From Hypoxylon rubiginosum (taxonomy: Eukaryota > Ascomycota > Sordariomycetes > Xylariales > Hypoxylaceae), in NCBI GenBank assembly GCA_902806565.1, contig CADCXA010000025.1:1302001-1366000 (forward strand): DNA of 64,000 nucleotides. Reading direction: 5' to 3'. A model generated the notes under the pieces. The model saw only the letters and a program-made list of their open reading frames with translations. It was not told the origin of the DNA and ran no database searches. The position numbers and the translations under genes were made by a program. Position 1 is the stretch's first letter. Each line of letters opens with the position of its first letter. Shown here piece after piece: positions 28,283 through 39,658 of this stretch.

Positions 28283-28289
28283 TATAAAA
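28283..28289 (+). promoter_or_regulatory. Probable TATA box of the chitinase gene
   Basis: TATAAAA about 100 bases upstream of the chitinase ATG, with a C/T-rich stretch between it and the start, as expected for a fungal core promoter. Confidence 0.5.
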
Positions 28290-28387
28290 GTAGGAACCAT
28301 TTTCTTCCTCAACGAATATCTTATCCGCATCCATTCCTTTAGCATTTCCATTCATTCTAGTATTCGACCAGCAACCTCACATTCACT

Positions 28388-29877
28388 ATGAAGTTCAGCA
28401 ACGAGATCCTACGCGGCCTGGCTGTGGCTGGACTCGCCATCACGGCTGCCGCCAGTACTACACCGCTGCGAAAGGTTGTCTACATCGACCAGTACGTCCA
28501 TCCCCCGTCCTTATCACATTACGAAGAACTTGCTAACGTGCCCCAAGATACCACACCACTACCCTACCTGGTAAGGACGTAACGGCAGGTGTAACCCATG
28601 CCATCATGGCCTTCGCCAACTCTTCTCTCTTTACCACCGACCCGCCGGGCAAGTACGAGCCCTTCATGAAGGTGTCCGACGTCCGCGCCATGTTCGGCAA
28701 CGACACCAAGGTCGGCGTCGCCATCGGCGGTTGGGGCGACACCGCCGGCTTCTCCAAGGGCGCCAGCACGAACGAGAGCCGCGCCCTGTACGCCAAGAAC
28801 GTGAAGAAGATGACGGACGACCTGGGCTTCGATTTCGTAGACGTGGACTGGGAGTACCCCGGCGGCAACGGCGCCGACTACAAGCAGGTTCCCAACGCGA
28901 ATAAGACGACCGAGATCACGACCTTCCCGCTCTTCCTGCACGCGCTCAAGGCGGCCCTCGGCTGCAAGCCCCTCTCCATCGCCGTGCCGGGCACCAAGCT
29001 CGACATGGTGGCCTACGAAATCTACCAGGCCAAGTCCATCTTCGCCGCCGTCGACATGATCAACCTCATGTCGTACGACCTCATGATGCGCCGCAGCAAC
29101 GAGACCAACCACCACACCTCCGTCGTCGGGTCCCTCGAGGCCGTCTACAACTACCTGGACATCGGCGCGCCCGCCAGCAAGATCAACCTCGGCTTCGCCT
29201 TCTACGCCAAGTACTTCGAGACCCCCGCCAACACGACGTGCGATAACCCTATCGGCTGCCAGATCGTCGCCGCCGAGAACGCCGACGGCAGCGACGCGGG
29301 GACCTCGGGCGCCATGACCTTCGAGGCCGCCAACGTGAGCCCGGCCCCCGTCCCCGCGAAGCTCGAGATGACGACGGACGGCACGTGCGGCGCGGCGACG
29401 GCGGGGTTGACGTGCGCGGGCCACGACGAGGCCCCCTGCTGCTCGCAGTACGGGTTCTGCGGCAACTCGACCGAGTTCTGCGGGCAGATGTGCCAGAGCG
29501 CGTACAGCAGCGGCTGCACCGGCCCCGACGCCGCCAAGTCGTTCCGGACGGCGCTGGCCGGGGGCAGGATGGACGACGACGAGGGGGGGATGTGGTTCTG
29601 GGACCGCGAGCAGCGCCTGTTCTGGACCTGGGACTCGGTCGACCTGATGCGGCGCAAGTTCCGCGAGATCGTCACGCCTTTGAGGCTGGGCGGCGTTATG
29701 GCTTGGAGTTTGGGTGAGGATAGTGCCGAATGGGACCACATACGCGCCCTCACGGCCCTGGCGGCCAAGGGTAGGCCTGCGCCTGAGTTCCCCGGGCACA
29801 TGGAGGAGGAGCCGGTCGGCGGAAATGCGCGTCTTGCGCGAGCTCTGCGGGCTCATGGTCACCATAAGTTTCACTAA
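28388..29877 (+). CDS. Secreted GH18 chitinase with inserted CBM18
   Basis: Two exons, 28388-28491 and 28548-29877, with a 56-bp intron (GTACGT donor, TTGCTAAC branch, CCAAG acceptor), give 477 residues. Residues 1 to about 22 are a signal peptide with the hydrophobic core GLAVAGLAITAAA. The GH18 barrel shows the chitin-binding strand GVAIGGWG near 90-98 and the catalytic motif DFVDVDWE at 130-137, where E137 is the proton donor. MSYDLM lies near 209-214 and the last-strand GGVMAWSLGEDS near 416-427. A cysteine-rich type-1 chitin-binding module (CBM18; CCSQYGFCGNSTEFCG, about residues 312-358) sits inside the barrel before the final strand instead of at an end. The enzyme should hydrolyse beta-1,4-linked GlcNAc in the wall or in prey/host chitin. 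Codon usage is very GC-rich at third positions, unlike the downstream genes. All catalytic residues are present. Confidence 0.93.
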
Positions 29878-30179
29878 CTGCTTGGTGGAATATTGTCATA
29901 GATAGGCCTTTATACATACCTACCTAAGGTATAAATAGGGGTAATTTTTGGGTTAGGCGTTAGCGCGTACCTACGTTTTCCCGGCGTTTGGGGAACTATG
30001 CGGACAGCGAGTTGGCCAATTATCTTTTGCGGTGTTTTTTTTTTTTAGTTAGTCAATAACAACGTTATTTGCATCTGTCTTTCGTGTTATTAGGTATGTA
30101 GTGGTGATGTTTGCAAGAGAAAACAAATAGATATAGGTACACGGATAAAGCGAACGTCTGGCCAGCACTTTGTGCTCAC
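29878..30179. other. Intergenic between convergent genes
   Basis: About 300 bases between the stops of the chitinase (+) and the short-chain dehydrogenase (-). It includes a T run and a short CCTACCTAAGG motif. Only 3' UTRs are expected here. Confidence 0.5.
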
Positions 30180-31174
30180 CTACACGCTCTCCCACACGTC
30201 CTTCTCGTCCTTCACGATGCCCGCGTACTGCGCCGCCCGCGCCTCCACGCAGGCGCCTGCGTCTCTACCCAGGTAGACGCGGGGGCCTAGGGCCCTTCCG
30301 GCCATCATGCCTGTGCCATCCACGGCTTCGACAATCCTCTGGGCCACGTCGGCCGGGTTAGCAGCCATGCTGAGGAACCCAGGGTCGCGCAGGCCGCCGT
30401 ACGTCAGCTCGACCGGTGTGCCTTTGTAGGCGTCGTCAAGGGGTAGCGGGATGCCGGTGCCTTGAGGGTCGAGAATGTCGGTAGCCATCATTCCAGGGTG
30501 GATCACCAGCACGCGGATGTTGAACGGCGCCACTTCTGCCTGGAGCGCCTCGGTAAGACCTGAGATGTCGTTAGTTAGTCAAAGACGTTGCGATAGAGCT
30601 CCGCGACGGGTAAGAAGAGTGAGTGTAGGTACTGACCCTCGACGGCGTACTTCGTCGCAGAGTAGAGGCCAAGCCCAGGGGTGGGATTGACAGCTGTCGA
30701 ACTGCCGATGTTGATGATGGTTCCCGAGCGGCGCGATCTCATAGATGGCAGGGCAGCTTGGATCGTTCGAATAGAGCCGACGACGTTTGTCTTGAAGATG
30801 CCATCGATCAGGTCGACGCTGTTCAACCGGGTTAGCCTACACGTTCTGAATATGTTGCATCTGACACCAATCTACCTCGTGTGCTCTATGCTTCCTAAGA
30901 TGGCATATCCAGCGTTGTTGACCAGAACGTCAATCCGTCCGTACTGGGCTATGACGGACTGGACTTGAGATTCCACGTTCTCGCCGATCACGTCGAGTTG
31001 TAACCAGACTCCGCCAAGAGACTCAATCTCTGTAAAGGTAGAGGGGTTTTTGGACTTGCTACGATAGCATGCGATGACTTTGTGGCCAGCCTTTAGTGCC
31101 GCCCTGGCTATATCGAGCCCCAGACCGCGAGAGGCGCCCGTTACGAACCATATTTGAGTATTTACTTCGGCCAT
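30180..31174 (-). CDS. Short-chain dehydrogenase/reductase (SDR)
   Basis: Three exons (31174-30876, 30818-30637, 30559-30180), with introns of 57 and 77 bp, join to 286 residues. It is a classical Rossmann-fold SDR. The cofactor motif TGASRGLG is at 12-19, NNAG at 86-89, the conserved Asn near 111, the catalytic Ser in INIGSS around 139-140, and YSATK with Tyr152 and Lys156. PGMMATD near 200 is the usual loop after the active site. Length and motifs fit the NAD(P)H-dependent ketone/alcohol oxidoreductases common in fungal accessory metabolism; the substrate cannot be told. The second donor is GTCAGT, slightly unusual. The gene is divergent from the GMC oxidoreductase across 1.5 kb, so they could share regulation. 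Confidence 0.9.
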
Positions 31175-32712
31175 AGTGATAGAAGTTTGCGATGTATTAT
31201 CAGGGGTTGAGAAGATGTGATGATGATAGGTATTCACACTTCTAAATCAACTTTAGCAATTCTACACGGAGTTATATAGTTTTCCAACACAGCCGCTTTC
31301 GCATTCACCCCCATGGTGGATATTGGTGGCCATCATGATACTATTCGCCCGATAATGGAATGTTGGAATAGACATCTATCCGCCGGAGGAGGATGATGAT
31401 TACTGATTACCTAGGTACGTTGGTAATGTACATTAGATTGCCTATTATGATGTAAGGTTCTTCAGCAACTGAGATGTGGCATAGCGTCAAGCGCCTTCGA
31501 CGAAGTTGTTTCCTTATGGCCAGGCATGTACAAGATTGGATATGGTACGGAGTAAGGCGATATAGACTATATCAAATAGCGTGGCCGAAATAGTCTTATC
31601 CCGTACTAACGCGACCCATATGCTGGGAATTCGTCCGGCTATGGAGGTCAATGTAAGATATTCGGTACCTTGGTCTCCCCGACGCCTCCGACAAGCTGCG
31701 GAATTATGTTTTCCTTCCAGGCAGAATGGTATAGCACTGCGGCGTAGAATTCGCATTCGCTAGCTACTCACGCTTGCATCGGCCATCTTATGTTATCATG
31801 GATTAGTAGGCTAAGCTTACCTAGGTGTGGATCTTATGGTGATGACGGGTGTTGGTTGCATCATTGCCTATCCCTCTGGACCGTGAATATATATAGCTAT
31901 CTATCATCACTATATGTCACGTACGACCATAGGATGCGGAAAGCTCGGGGTCCCGTCTGCTCCCCCCTCGATAAACCGCATACCGCCGAACTAGTAGTTG
32001 GGTCGGTGACGACCAGCGAATCCTTGGTGTTGTACGTTTACTTTTTTCTCTTTTGCACTTTTCTCTTGCCCATCATCTGGTACAGTATTTCAATAACCAA
32101 CAGCTGCCACTTGTAATGATGGGGCCTGTGTTAGTTCGGCTTCTTACACCACGATAGATAGATCCATATTGGCAATGTATGAGATTCAGGGGGTGGCTAG
32201 TGACGGAAAGCTGCATGAATGTGGCTGTGCGCAAGCCCCTGACAGCCATCCACTTCTCTTTGCTTTTTATTTCCAAGACTGACTTCTACGCTACTCGAAT
32301 TAATCCTGGCCGTTCCGAATCGTCTAGTACGCCACCCGGGGACTTATAGTTCTCAAGTACAGCAGGCTCTCTAATCAAGAATATGATCAACATGCATCGC
32401 CGTACAAAATGGCGAAAAGCAGCAGGCCGCTTGCGACTTTTCAAGAAGCATATTGTCAAGTTCGACTCTCACGGTGGCTTGTCCTAATAGGAGGTACTTA
32501 TATTTCGAGACGGCTTGAATGGAGAATGAGGAGAACGCTTCCCCGCAATCCTTCAAGACGTGGAATCGGCCCGTAAGCCAGCGTGATCATAAGAATTCTC
32601 ACTCTTAGGCGGGGCGTATTATATCTGTTATAAGTCCGGCTTATGCATCTTGGACGGTCCAGGTTCTTCTTATCATGATATTGCTACGTGAAGGTGACAG
32701 TTGGCGTCGACA
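31175..32712. promoter_or_regulatory. Shared upstream region of the SDR and GMC genes
   Basis: About 1.5 kb between two divergently transcribed oxidoreductase genes. It must carry both promoters. I see scattered CCTAGGTA motifs (for example near 31419 and 31819) and no recognisable coding sequence. Confidence 0.45.
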
Positions 32713-34516
32713 ATGGAATTGGTTATTTGGCTGGTATTGCTTACGCTCGGGGTCAAGGCAAGATGTGAGACATTTGACTACGTGATTGCCGGTGCCGGTA
32801 CTTGCGGGCTCGTCCTTGCGAATCGACTTTCGGAAGACCCAAGTATCCGAGTCGTGGTTGTTGAACCAGGCGGTGATGTCCGCAATAACCCTAACGTCAC
32901 TGATGTTACCGCGTTCACCCTTGCTTTCGACACCGAAATCGATTGGCAATACACTACGACGCCACAGCCGGCAGGCGGTAATCAGTCCATTCCTTTCCAC
33001 GCCGGTAAGGCTATTGGCGGGACTAGCACAATTAACGGTGAGAGCGTACAAGGTTCTATAATTTTCTACGGTATTGGCTAATCGTCTAGGTATGACTTAT
33101 ATTCGAGGCGATAAGGCTGAATTCGACGCTTGGGAATACCTGGGAAATGATGGTTGGAACTGGGAGACGATCTACCCATATATGAAGCAAGTCGAGCGCT
33201 TCTCGTCACCTACTGTGGCTCAGCAGGCTGCCGGTGCCAGTTTTAATCTAGAGTACCATGGGTGGGATGGATCAGTGACAACAGCATTTCCATTCGAACT
33301 CTCCAATGGAACATTACACGAGCTGGTTAAACAGTCTTGGGAGAAGCTAGGCTACTCTCTAAACCCGGATGTGAACGGTGGAGAAACACGAGGGTTTTCC
33401 GTATGGCCTCAAACGTTGGACAGGGAGGCAGATATTCGAGATGACGCTGCCAGGGCTTATTACTATCCAGTCGAGCAGAGGCCGAATCTCAAGATCATTA
33501 AGGGGACAGTCACGAAGATCACGTGGGCAGACTCTGTAGCTAGTGACAGTCCGCTGTTAGCCAATGGTATCGAATATCAAACCACCGCCGGACGGACGCT
33601 CACTATTACTGCAACGAAAGAAGTTTTACTGTCTGCCGGCGCTGTAAGAAGCCCACCAATACTGGAACGATCTGGTATCGGGAATCCAGCGATCCTCAAG
33701 AGGCACGGTATAGAGACACTGGTGGAACTTCACGGGGTTGGAGAGCATCTGCAGGATCAGCCTAACACGGTCCTCGCTTATTCTTCCACGATAAATACGA
33801 CAGGGACTGCACCCTACGCAACCTTTGCCACGGCGCAAGACATTTTCGGAGACAAGACTACTGCCATAGCAGCGACGACCGCCGCCAAATTATCCGAATG
33901 GGCAGGGAAGGTTTCAGAAGCCAATCACGGCGCCATCGATGCCAGCATACTAGAGAAGATATTCCGCCTACAGCACGATCTCATCTTCAAAAAGAACGTC
34001 ACCATTGCCGAGACGCTGACATCGGTCTCGGGCGACTTTCTTGTGTCTGCCTTTTGGCTCTTACTCCCGTTTTCTCGGGGTAGCGTCCACCTCAAATCAG
34101 CCGAGGCAATCAATGATCCGGCGATTGACCCCGAATACCTCATAGTCGACTTCGACCTTGCTGTCCAAACCGGGCTGGGACGCCTTTCGCAGGAGCTTTG
34201 GTACACGGAACCGGTCAGTGACTTGGTAGTCAGCAACGAGCTGCCTGGGGAGTCGATTCTGCCTCGGAACGCTACCGATGATCAGTGGACGACCTTCATC
34301 TCCAGTACTCTGGCGCCGAACCATCACCCGATCGGGTCCGCTTCGATGATGTCTCGCGAGCTCGGCGGAGTAGTCGATCCGGAACTAAAGGTATACGGTA
34401 CGTCCAACGTTCGTGTCGTCGACGCTTCTGTGTTGCCGATGCAGATGAGCGGCCATTTGACTGCTACGCTTTATGCTGTAGCTGAGAGGGCGGCAGAGTT
34501 TATCAAGAATTCGTAA
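32713..34516 (+). CDS. Secreted GMC oxidoreductase (glucose oxidase/dehydrogenase-like)
   Basis: Two exons, 32713-33037 and 33090-34516, around a 52-bp intron (GTGAGA donor, GGCTAATCG branch, CTAG acceptor), give 583 residues, the usual size of the family. An apparent early stop lies only in the intron. The N-terminus is a hydrophobic signal (residues 1 to about 16). The FAD-binding AGAGTCG is at 26-32, with VVVVEPGG after it. GMC signature 1 (GKAIGGTSTINGMTYIRG) is at 98-115, split by the intron, and signature 2 (GAVRSPPILERSGIG) at about 292-306. The C-terminal substrate domain ends with NHHPIGSASMM and SGHLTATLYAVAE, giving the active-site pair around His520/521 and His564 as in glucose oxidase-type enzymes. 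Expected to oxidise a sugar or alcohol outside the cell, passing electrons to O2 or another acceptor. Substrate is undetermined. Confidence 0.9.
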
Positions 34517-35003
34517 TTCGTGGAGTGGCGGCTAGCTACTTTCCCGTGCCAGTCTCGTTTAATTCTGTGTAATACAGTAAGCCATATACGCGGAGGCATG
34601 TTCTTTAATTGGATATCCCCTCGATTGTTTCACGTAGTTGTAGTTTACCTTGTGATGTTGTGTCGCACAACTTGTCTAAGCCCCCAAAGCGCTTCACGCC
34701 CCCTCGATCAAGCATCCAATAGCAATAATAGTAGGAGGGGAAAATGCCATGAATATCCCCCATCTTCTGATCTCTCCAGCATATGCAAGGGGTAGCCCCC
34801 AATGCACAGTCAAGCCACTCTCGATCTAATGTAGGCCGATTGGACGCTGCAGAGTCAATCCTATAGGTACGGTTGCTACATCCAATTATCACCAAAAGTA
34901 AGTCCATGTCATGACACTTGGTTCCCCTACTTATACCTACCTAGGTACACTTGTCGCATACCAGCTTTTGGGACTCGCTCAGGTTTGGTTAATTCTTGCC
35001 AAG
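34517..35003. other. Intergenic, probable promoter of the DUF3176 gene
   Basis: About 490 bases. It contains a CCTACCTAGGTA palindromic motif near 34936 and no coding character. The next gene's start was set inside 35004-35106 by splice-frame reasoning, so part of this could instead be 5' UTR. Confidence 0.4.
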
Positions 35004-37336
35004 ATGGAGAGTCGCAACCATAGTCGGCCGAATAGGCCCCTATCCACGATATCAACAGCCAGCATCTGGACTCAGAGGACACTAGCCGGGATGGGACTGG
35101 ATATAGGTATAATAAGTTTTCTCTGCAAATGCTGTAAAAAAATATTTGTCTCTTCTTAATAGTAGCTCAGCTGACCTTTATAACACTAGAATACTCGAAC
35201 TCAAGTATCACTTTGGCTAATACGGAAGATAATACTGAAGCTTCACCTCTACGACACTGGCAGGTACCGTATCGAGAACTCGATACAGGATGTGCCGACT
35301 GCCAGCAAGACGACGCTGGTACAGTACAGCAGCCGCATCACATTCACGAAGGTCAGAGTAGTCAAGGCAGAAATCCTAGCGACAAAGATGTACCATTGGA
35401 TCCTAATTCTTCAGCGACGAAGAGGATTAATTTAGCACGTGTCTGGTGGCTCGAGATAGCCTCGGGTCTTTTGGTTGTTGCGATGGTTGCTGCGCTCGTG
35501 GGCACAGTCTATCCTTATCAGAATCAGCCTCTACCTCAATGGCCCTACACTCTCTCTATCAACACTATCGTTGCCTTCTACTCCGAGGTAATGAGAGCAG
35601 CGATGATCCTGGTACTAGGTGAATGTAAGAGAGCAATCAATCCTCAATTGCCTACCTCATAGACGACTATCACTAAGCTTTACCCCCTGGCCAGGTCTAA
35701 GTCAGCTGAAATGGAGTTGGTTTACGCAACCTCGTCCTTTGGATCACATTGAGCATTTTGACAATGCGTCTCGCGGACCTTGGGGTTCTCTAACCCTTTT
35801 ATGGGCTATACGTTTACGGTACGATTTCCATTGCTACGGGGGCTACCCGCTCATCATGATCTGACCGATAAACTTATCCTTAGGGCGATATTGCCATCTA
35901 TCGGTGCTGTTATGATGATTTTAACATTATTATTAGTCCCATTCACGTAGGTACGGGTTGAAACATGATATAGCTATAAACTAATAGCCCAACAGGCAAC
36001 AGATTGTTCAATTTTACTCATGTACAGTGCCAGACCCGACGTCCAACGCGTCAATTCCGAAGACGAACTATGCTTCCGCTGGATCTTCAGTACATATAGG
36101 TGCAGGTCTGAACAGTATATCACCGGAGGTACAGGCTACAATGAATAGCGGGATATACGACAGTTCTCCGAAGCAAGTATCGTTTACCTGTCCAACAGGG
36201 AATTGTACGTTTGAAGGAGTATACCACTCAATGGGCTGGTGTAGTCAATGCGTGGATGTCTCGGATCAAATAGAAACCACCACCTCTCGAGGGCAGCACA
36301 ACTTCACGCTGCCGTCTTCTAACTTGACGGCAACAGCTGGCATCAGCACGTTCATCATGGAACCATTCCACGAGGGGATACAAGCCATCTTGGGATGGGG
36401 GAATACTGGCTTTTATCTGTCAGACACGCCGTGGGGTAACCGGGGCTACGGTGCGGCTGAATGCAAGATACAACCATGCATCAGGGGCTATACCGCGACT
36501 GTGGCAGCCGGTAACTTGACCGAGTCTCTCGTGTCTACGTACATGACGAATTGGGAACCCGGTGACGTCTGGGCCAGTGTAATTGACGTGCCCTGCCTAA
36601 ACGATGCCGAGAAGCAAACACTTCACGATGCCGGCTAGAATTCAGCCTAGACAAGACGACATGGCTCGCATACAATCTCTCTGCCGACGCTAGAAGCGCC
36701 TTCAACCCGACGACTCTTAACTTGACGGAGACGACCATACGCCCGGAATGCATCTACCAAGCATTCTACTACGACTTCAGGAGCCTAGCCGGGTACCTCG
36801 GCACACTATTCAGCGGCCGCGTGAGTTTCGCGCCCGGCGTGCTCGGCGGCTCGACCGTGCCCCAATTCATCTTCCAGGAAGGAAACGTCACATTTTCCAC
36901 CATCGACGGCACGTTCGGCCGCCTCGCGCAGGCCCTCACCGTCTGGAACCGCGAAGAGGGCGGCGAGAACGCGACCGGGAGCGTATACAGAAGCGACACG
37001 TGCGTCAGCGCCCGGTGGGCGTGGCTCGCGTACCCGCTCGCCCTGGCGCTCGGGACGGCGGTGCTCCTGGCGTGGACGGTCGACCGCGCGCGGAGGGACG
37101 AGGGCAGCGCGCACGACTACAAGTCGTCGTCCCTCGCGCTGCTGTTCCACCGTCTGGGGGATGTCGGCAGCGAGGGCCCGACGCGCGGTATCGAGAGCAA
37201 GGGCAGCTTGCTGGAGAGCGCGAGGGCGACGAGGGTGGCGTTCCGGAGCACGGATAATAATAAGGCTTGGCGCTTTGTGGAGGTCGAACCGTCGCTGTTG
37301 CGGAATCCGGAGATGGGGGGGGCTGAGATGAATTAA
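35004..37336 (+). CDS. DUF3176 polytopic membrane protein, one frame break
   Basis: Proposed exons are 35004-35106, 35190-35618, 35695-35818, 35884-35946 and 35996-37336. The introns are 49-83 bp. The conserved DUF3176 core reads through the junctions as VLG-LSQLKWSWF, then FDNASRGPWGSLTLLW, then LVPFT-QQIVQFYSC. Membrane segments lie near residues 121-142 and 155-178, in exon 4, and close to the C-terminus (WLAYPLALALGTAVLLAW). A Cys-containing, N-glycosylatable ectodomain lies between. Function of the family is unknown. The last exon changes frame near 36633-36640: either one base is missing (DAG, then a TAG stop, then FSLDKTTWLAYN in another frame) or a 62-bp intron 36577-36638 (GTGTAA donor) is removed, giving 665 residues. 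The first exon is the least certain. The 3' part is much more GC-rich than the 5' part. Confidence 0.72.
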
Positions 37337-37547
37337 AGGGTTGGGGTCCTCGTTGGATGGATTGGACAGGTGCAGCACGAACTATCGATGGTTAAGCACC
37401 TATATGTTATCCATATTCGCTGAATACCACGAGGAGAGCACTTATCAGACTGATAATGAAGTTTTAAGGTGTACCCCTTAATCATCACTTAGTCTCACGA
37501 TCTATCAACTTTAGCGTCGCTTCGTTAGACGGTTGAAAGGTACCTAG

Positions 37548-38524
37548 CTCTGCACCGAGTTTTACTAGTTCCTCCTCTGCTAGGGAATACTCGTCGGCGT
37601 CTACTCTGGCCTAATTTTCTCTCCAGCCCTATCCATTGTCGGTTACTACTTCTCGAAGAAGAGGGCCCTCGCCATGGCCCTCGCATCCACAGGCTCTCCC
37701 GTTGGCGGTGTCATCTATCCCGTTGTCATGACAAACTTCCTGCTGAATCCAGGTCTCGGGTTTACCTGGGGTCTGGGTGTCTGTGGCTTCTTGAGTCTCT
37801 TCCTCCTCGCAATAGCTTCTGTCCCCATTCGTCCTACGACAATCAGGAGACGAGGCGAGTTCATTTTGATCGAAGCCTTCTTGAAGCCCTTCAGGTCGCG
37901 GCGCTCTTCATGGTAACTTTTGGACTATGGACCCCTTACTTTTACCTCGCAAGGTACGGCATAGAAAATAGAATAGCACCTAACCTTGCGTCTTGTTCGC
38001 ATTGGGCTCGTTTGTGGGGCGGGTACTCAGTGGCATTGTTGCCCATCGTATCAGTCACTTCAATATCATCACGTTGGCATGTTTTAGCTCTGCTATCCTA
38101 TTATTCTGTTGGCTTAGGCTACTCGACAGCTAGATTTATTATACTTTCACTTCTGTTTGGAGCGTCAAGTGGTATCGTCATTGCTTTGATGATGTCCTAC
38201 CATAGCGCACACTGCAGACTACCTACCCAAGTAAGGTATGCTATGTCAAGCGCTGCAAAGGTGACTTCATCCAATATACTCACTCTGGCATATATTTCTA
38301 ACGAATTGTAGATTGGCACGTACGTTGGGATGTTAACCTTCGTCATCGGGTTTGCGGGTCTAGCCGGAACTCCAATCACTGGTGCCCTAATTAACACCTA
38401 TCAGGGATACACGCAAGGGATAATATTCAGTGCTTGTATCACCATGGGCCGGCGCTCTTATCTTCTCTTTCGTACGATATATCTGCCAGAAATCAACTTT
38501 TGGCTTAGAATAAGGAAAAAGTGA
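37548..38524 (+). pseudogene. Decayed MFS transporter (monocarboxylate-transporter-like)
   Basis: Fragments of one major-facilitator protein of the fungal monocarboxylate/MCH family can be read only by changing frame. GILVGVYSGLIFSPALSIVG leads into YYFSKKRALAMALASTGSP, followed by LFMVTFGLWTPYFYL, then in another frame LGSFVGRVLSGIVAHRISHF, then ILSLLFGASSGIVIALMM, and after an 81-bp intron (38231-38311) IGTYVGMLTFVIGFAGLAGT. At least four frame changes, near 37895, 37990, 38110 and 38445, break it. Two in-frame TAG codons at 37566 and 37581 stand where the family has Gln, consistent with C-to-T change. The first several transmembrane helices are absent. No functional product is likely. Confidence 0.8.
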
Positions 38525-39614
38525 TCAGAATGATACGTTACAACCCTTTGTGGCGATGATAAGACGGAGTGTACTCGGCTTACCTAGGTAATCTTGGGTG
38601 ATATCACGAGGCCAACCATGTGATAGGGAAAACAACTGTTGCTGCAAGCTTCAGGTATACATAGGGGGTGAGAACAAAGAGGCCCATCCTATCGCTTATC
38701 GACCGGTCCCATCTCCCATCAACCAACAACCCAACAGTCGTATTCGGGTAGCCAAGAGCTGAGGCCTGACGGGTAGAGGTGTCAGAAAATACCAATTGGC
38801 GTAGTATTAATTGAACACAGCTATTGATTGAAAAATGAGTAAGAGTTGACGTGTGCCTGGCTTGGTGAGATAAGTCAATGAATCCTACAGTAATGAGCAG
38901 TTAATCCCTGGGCTGCATCAAAGATGAAGATTTACACTGCTGATAGGTGAGTCTACCAAATTTCACGATGGCTTGGATCGCGCCCTGAGGTAGCCTGATG
39001 GCGGGTATTGGACACCACGAACACCGTACACTCGCAAATCGGGTTCCTTTGAGGACGGATCGCAAGCTACCTTCGAGAGAGCATCATCCCTATTAAACCC
39101 GATGCTCGCCCAATGCCCTCTTATTGCTAGTCGAACCTGCTAAGTTTGAAGTTGATAGGTTTGCTCGCTGGAGCCTCAGTCCGTCGCCTTGGTGATCGGG
39201 CAGATGAATACTGGCAAGAAACGCCCTACACCTGTAATCAAGTACGGAGGGAAAGGGCGCGTCGCACACGTCGTCGTAAAACCTGCCAATCGGCGTATCG
39301 CACCTGCCTGTCAACCGTGCCTTCCACTTGCTCCTCCGGCCACCGGGCCCGACGTCCGACCTTCGCCGATTATGGCCGGCCGGGCGTGCAGCGGTGTAAT
39401 TCCCAGAGACCCATCTCGGGATGATATAAAAACGGAAAGACTGTCAATGCGATAGATTGTATGTAGCTTGTCGTCGATAAGGCATGTTTGTTACCACCAG
39501 ATGAAGCATCATTGGAAAAAGTTGTGATACCTCCATTCTATCTTTGAATGATTACCTCATAGCCGAAGTTCAATGATAGATAGATTCTCTCCACATTTCT
39601 AAACTCTATCTCTG

Positions 39615-39658
39615 TTTTCTGCATCGATCAACCCGCGCAAGTAGATCGATGCAGAAAA
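39615..39658. repeat. Inverted repeat with 15-bp perfect arms
   Basis: Arms TTTTCTGCATCGATC (39615-39629) and GATCGATGCAGAAAA (39644-39658) are exact reverse complements around a 14-base spacer. It could be a transposon-derived hairpin, a footprint or a dyad protein-binding site. Nothing around it decides. Confidence 0.75.

Larger units (their letters stand above)
25881..28387. other. 2.5-kb intergenic region
   Basis: Lies between the divergently arranged ase1-like and chitinase genes, so it should contain both promoters. It holds a short tandem repeat at 26541-26580, a palindromic CCTAGG-type motif at 27942-27964 and a degenerate tRNA-like stretch near 26860-26930 that I do not accept as a gene. 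No coding frame with domain content was found. Confidence 0.5.

Noticed and set aside
28564..29874. 436-codon open frame antisense to the chitinase
   Set aside because: Ala/Val/Gly/Arg-rich composition is the mirror of a GC-rich third-position gene; no domain, and the sense strand carries all GH18 motifs.
33038..33089. Apparent stop making the GMC oxidoreductase look broken
   Set aside because: A 52-bp GT-AG intron with a GCTAAT branch restores the conserved GGTSTINGMTYIRG signature, so the gene is intact.
36748..37257. Alternative plus-strand and minus-strand frames over the 3' end of the DUF3176 gene
   Set aside because: Arg/Pro/Ala-rich shadows; the accepted frame has a clear C-terminal transmembrane helix.
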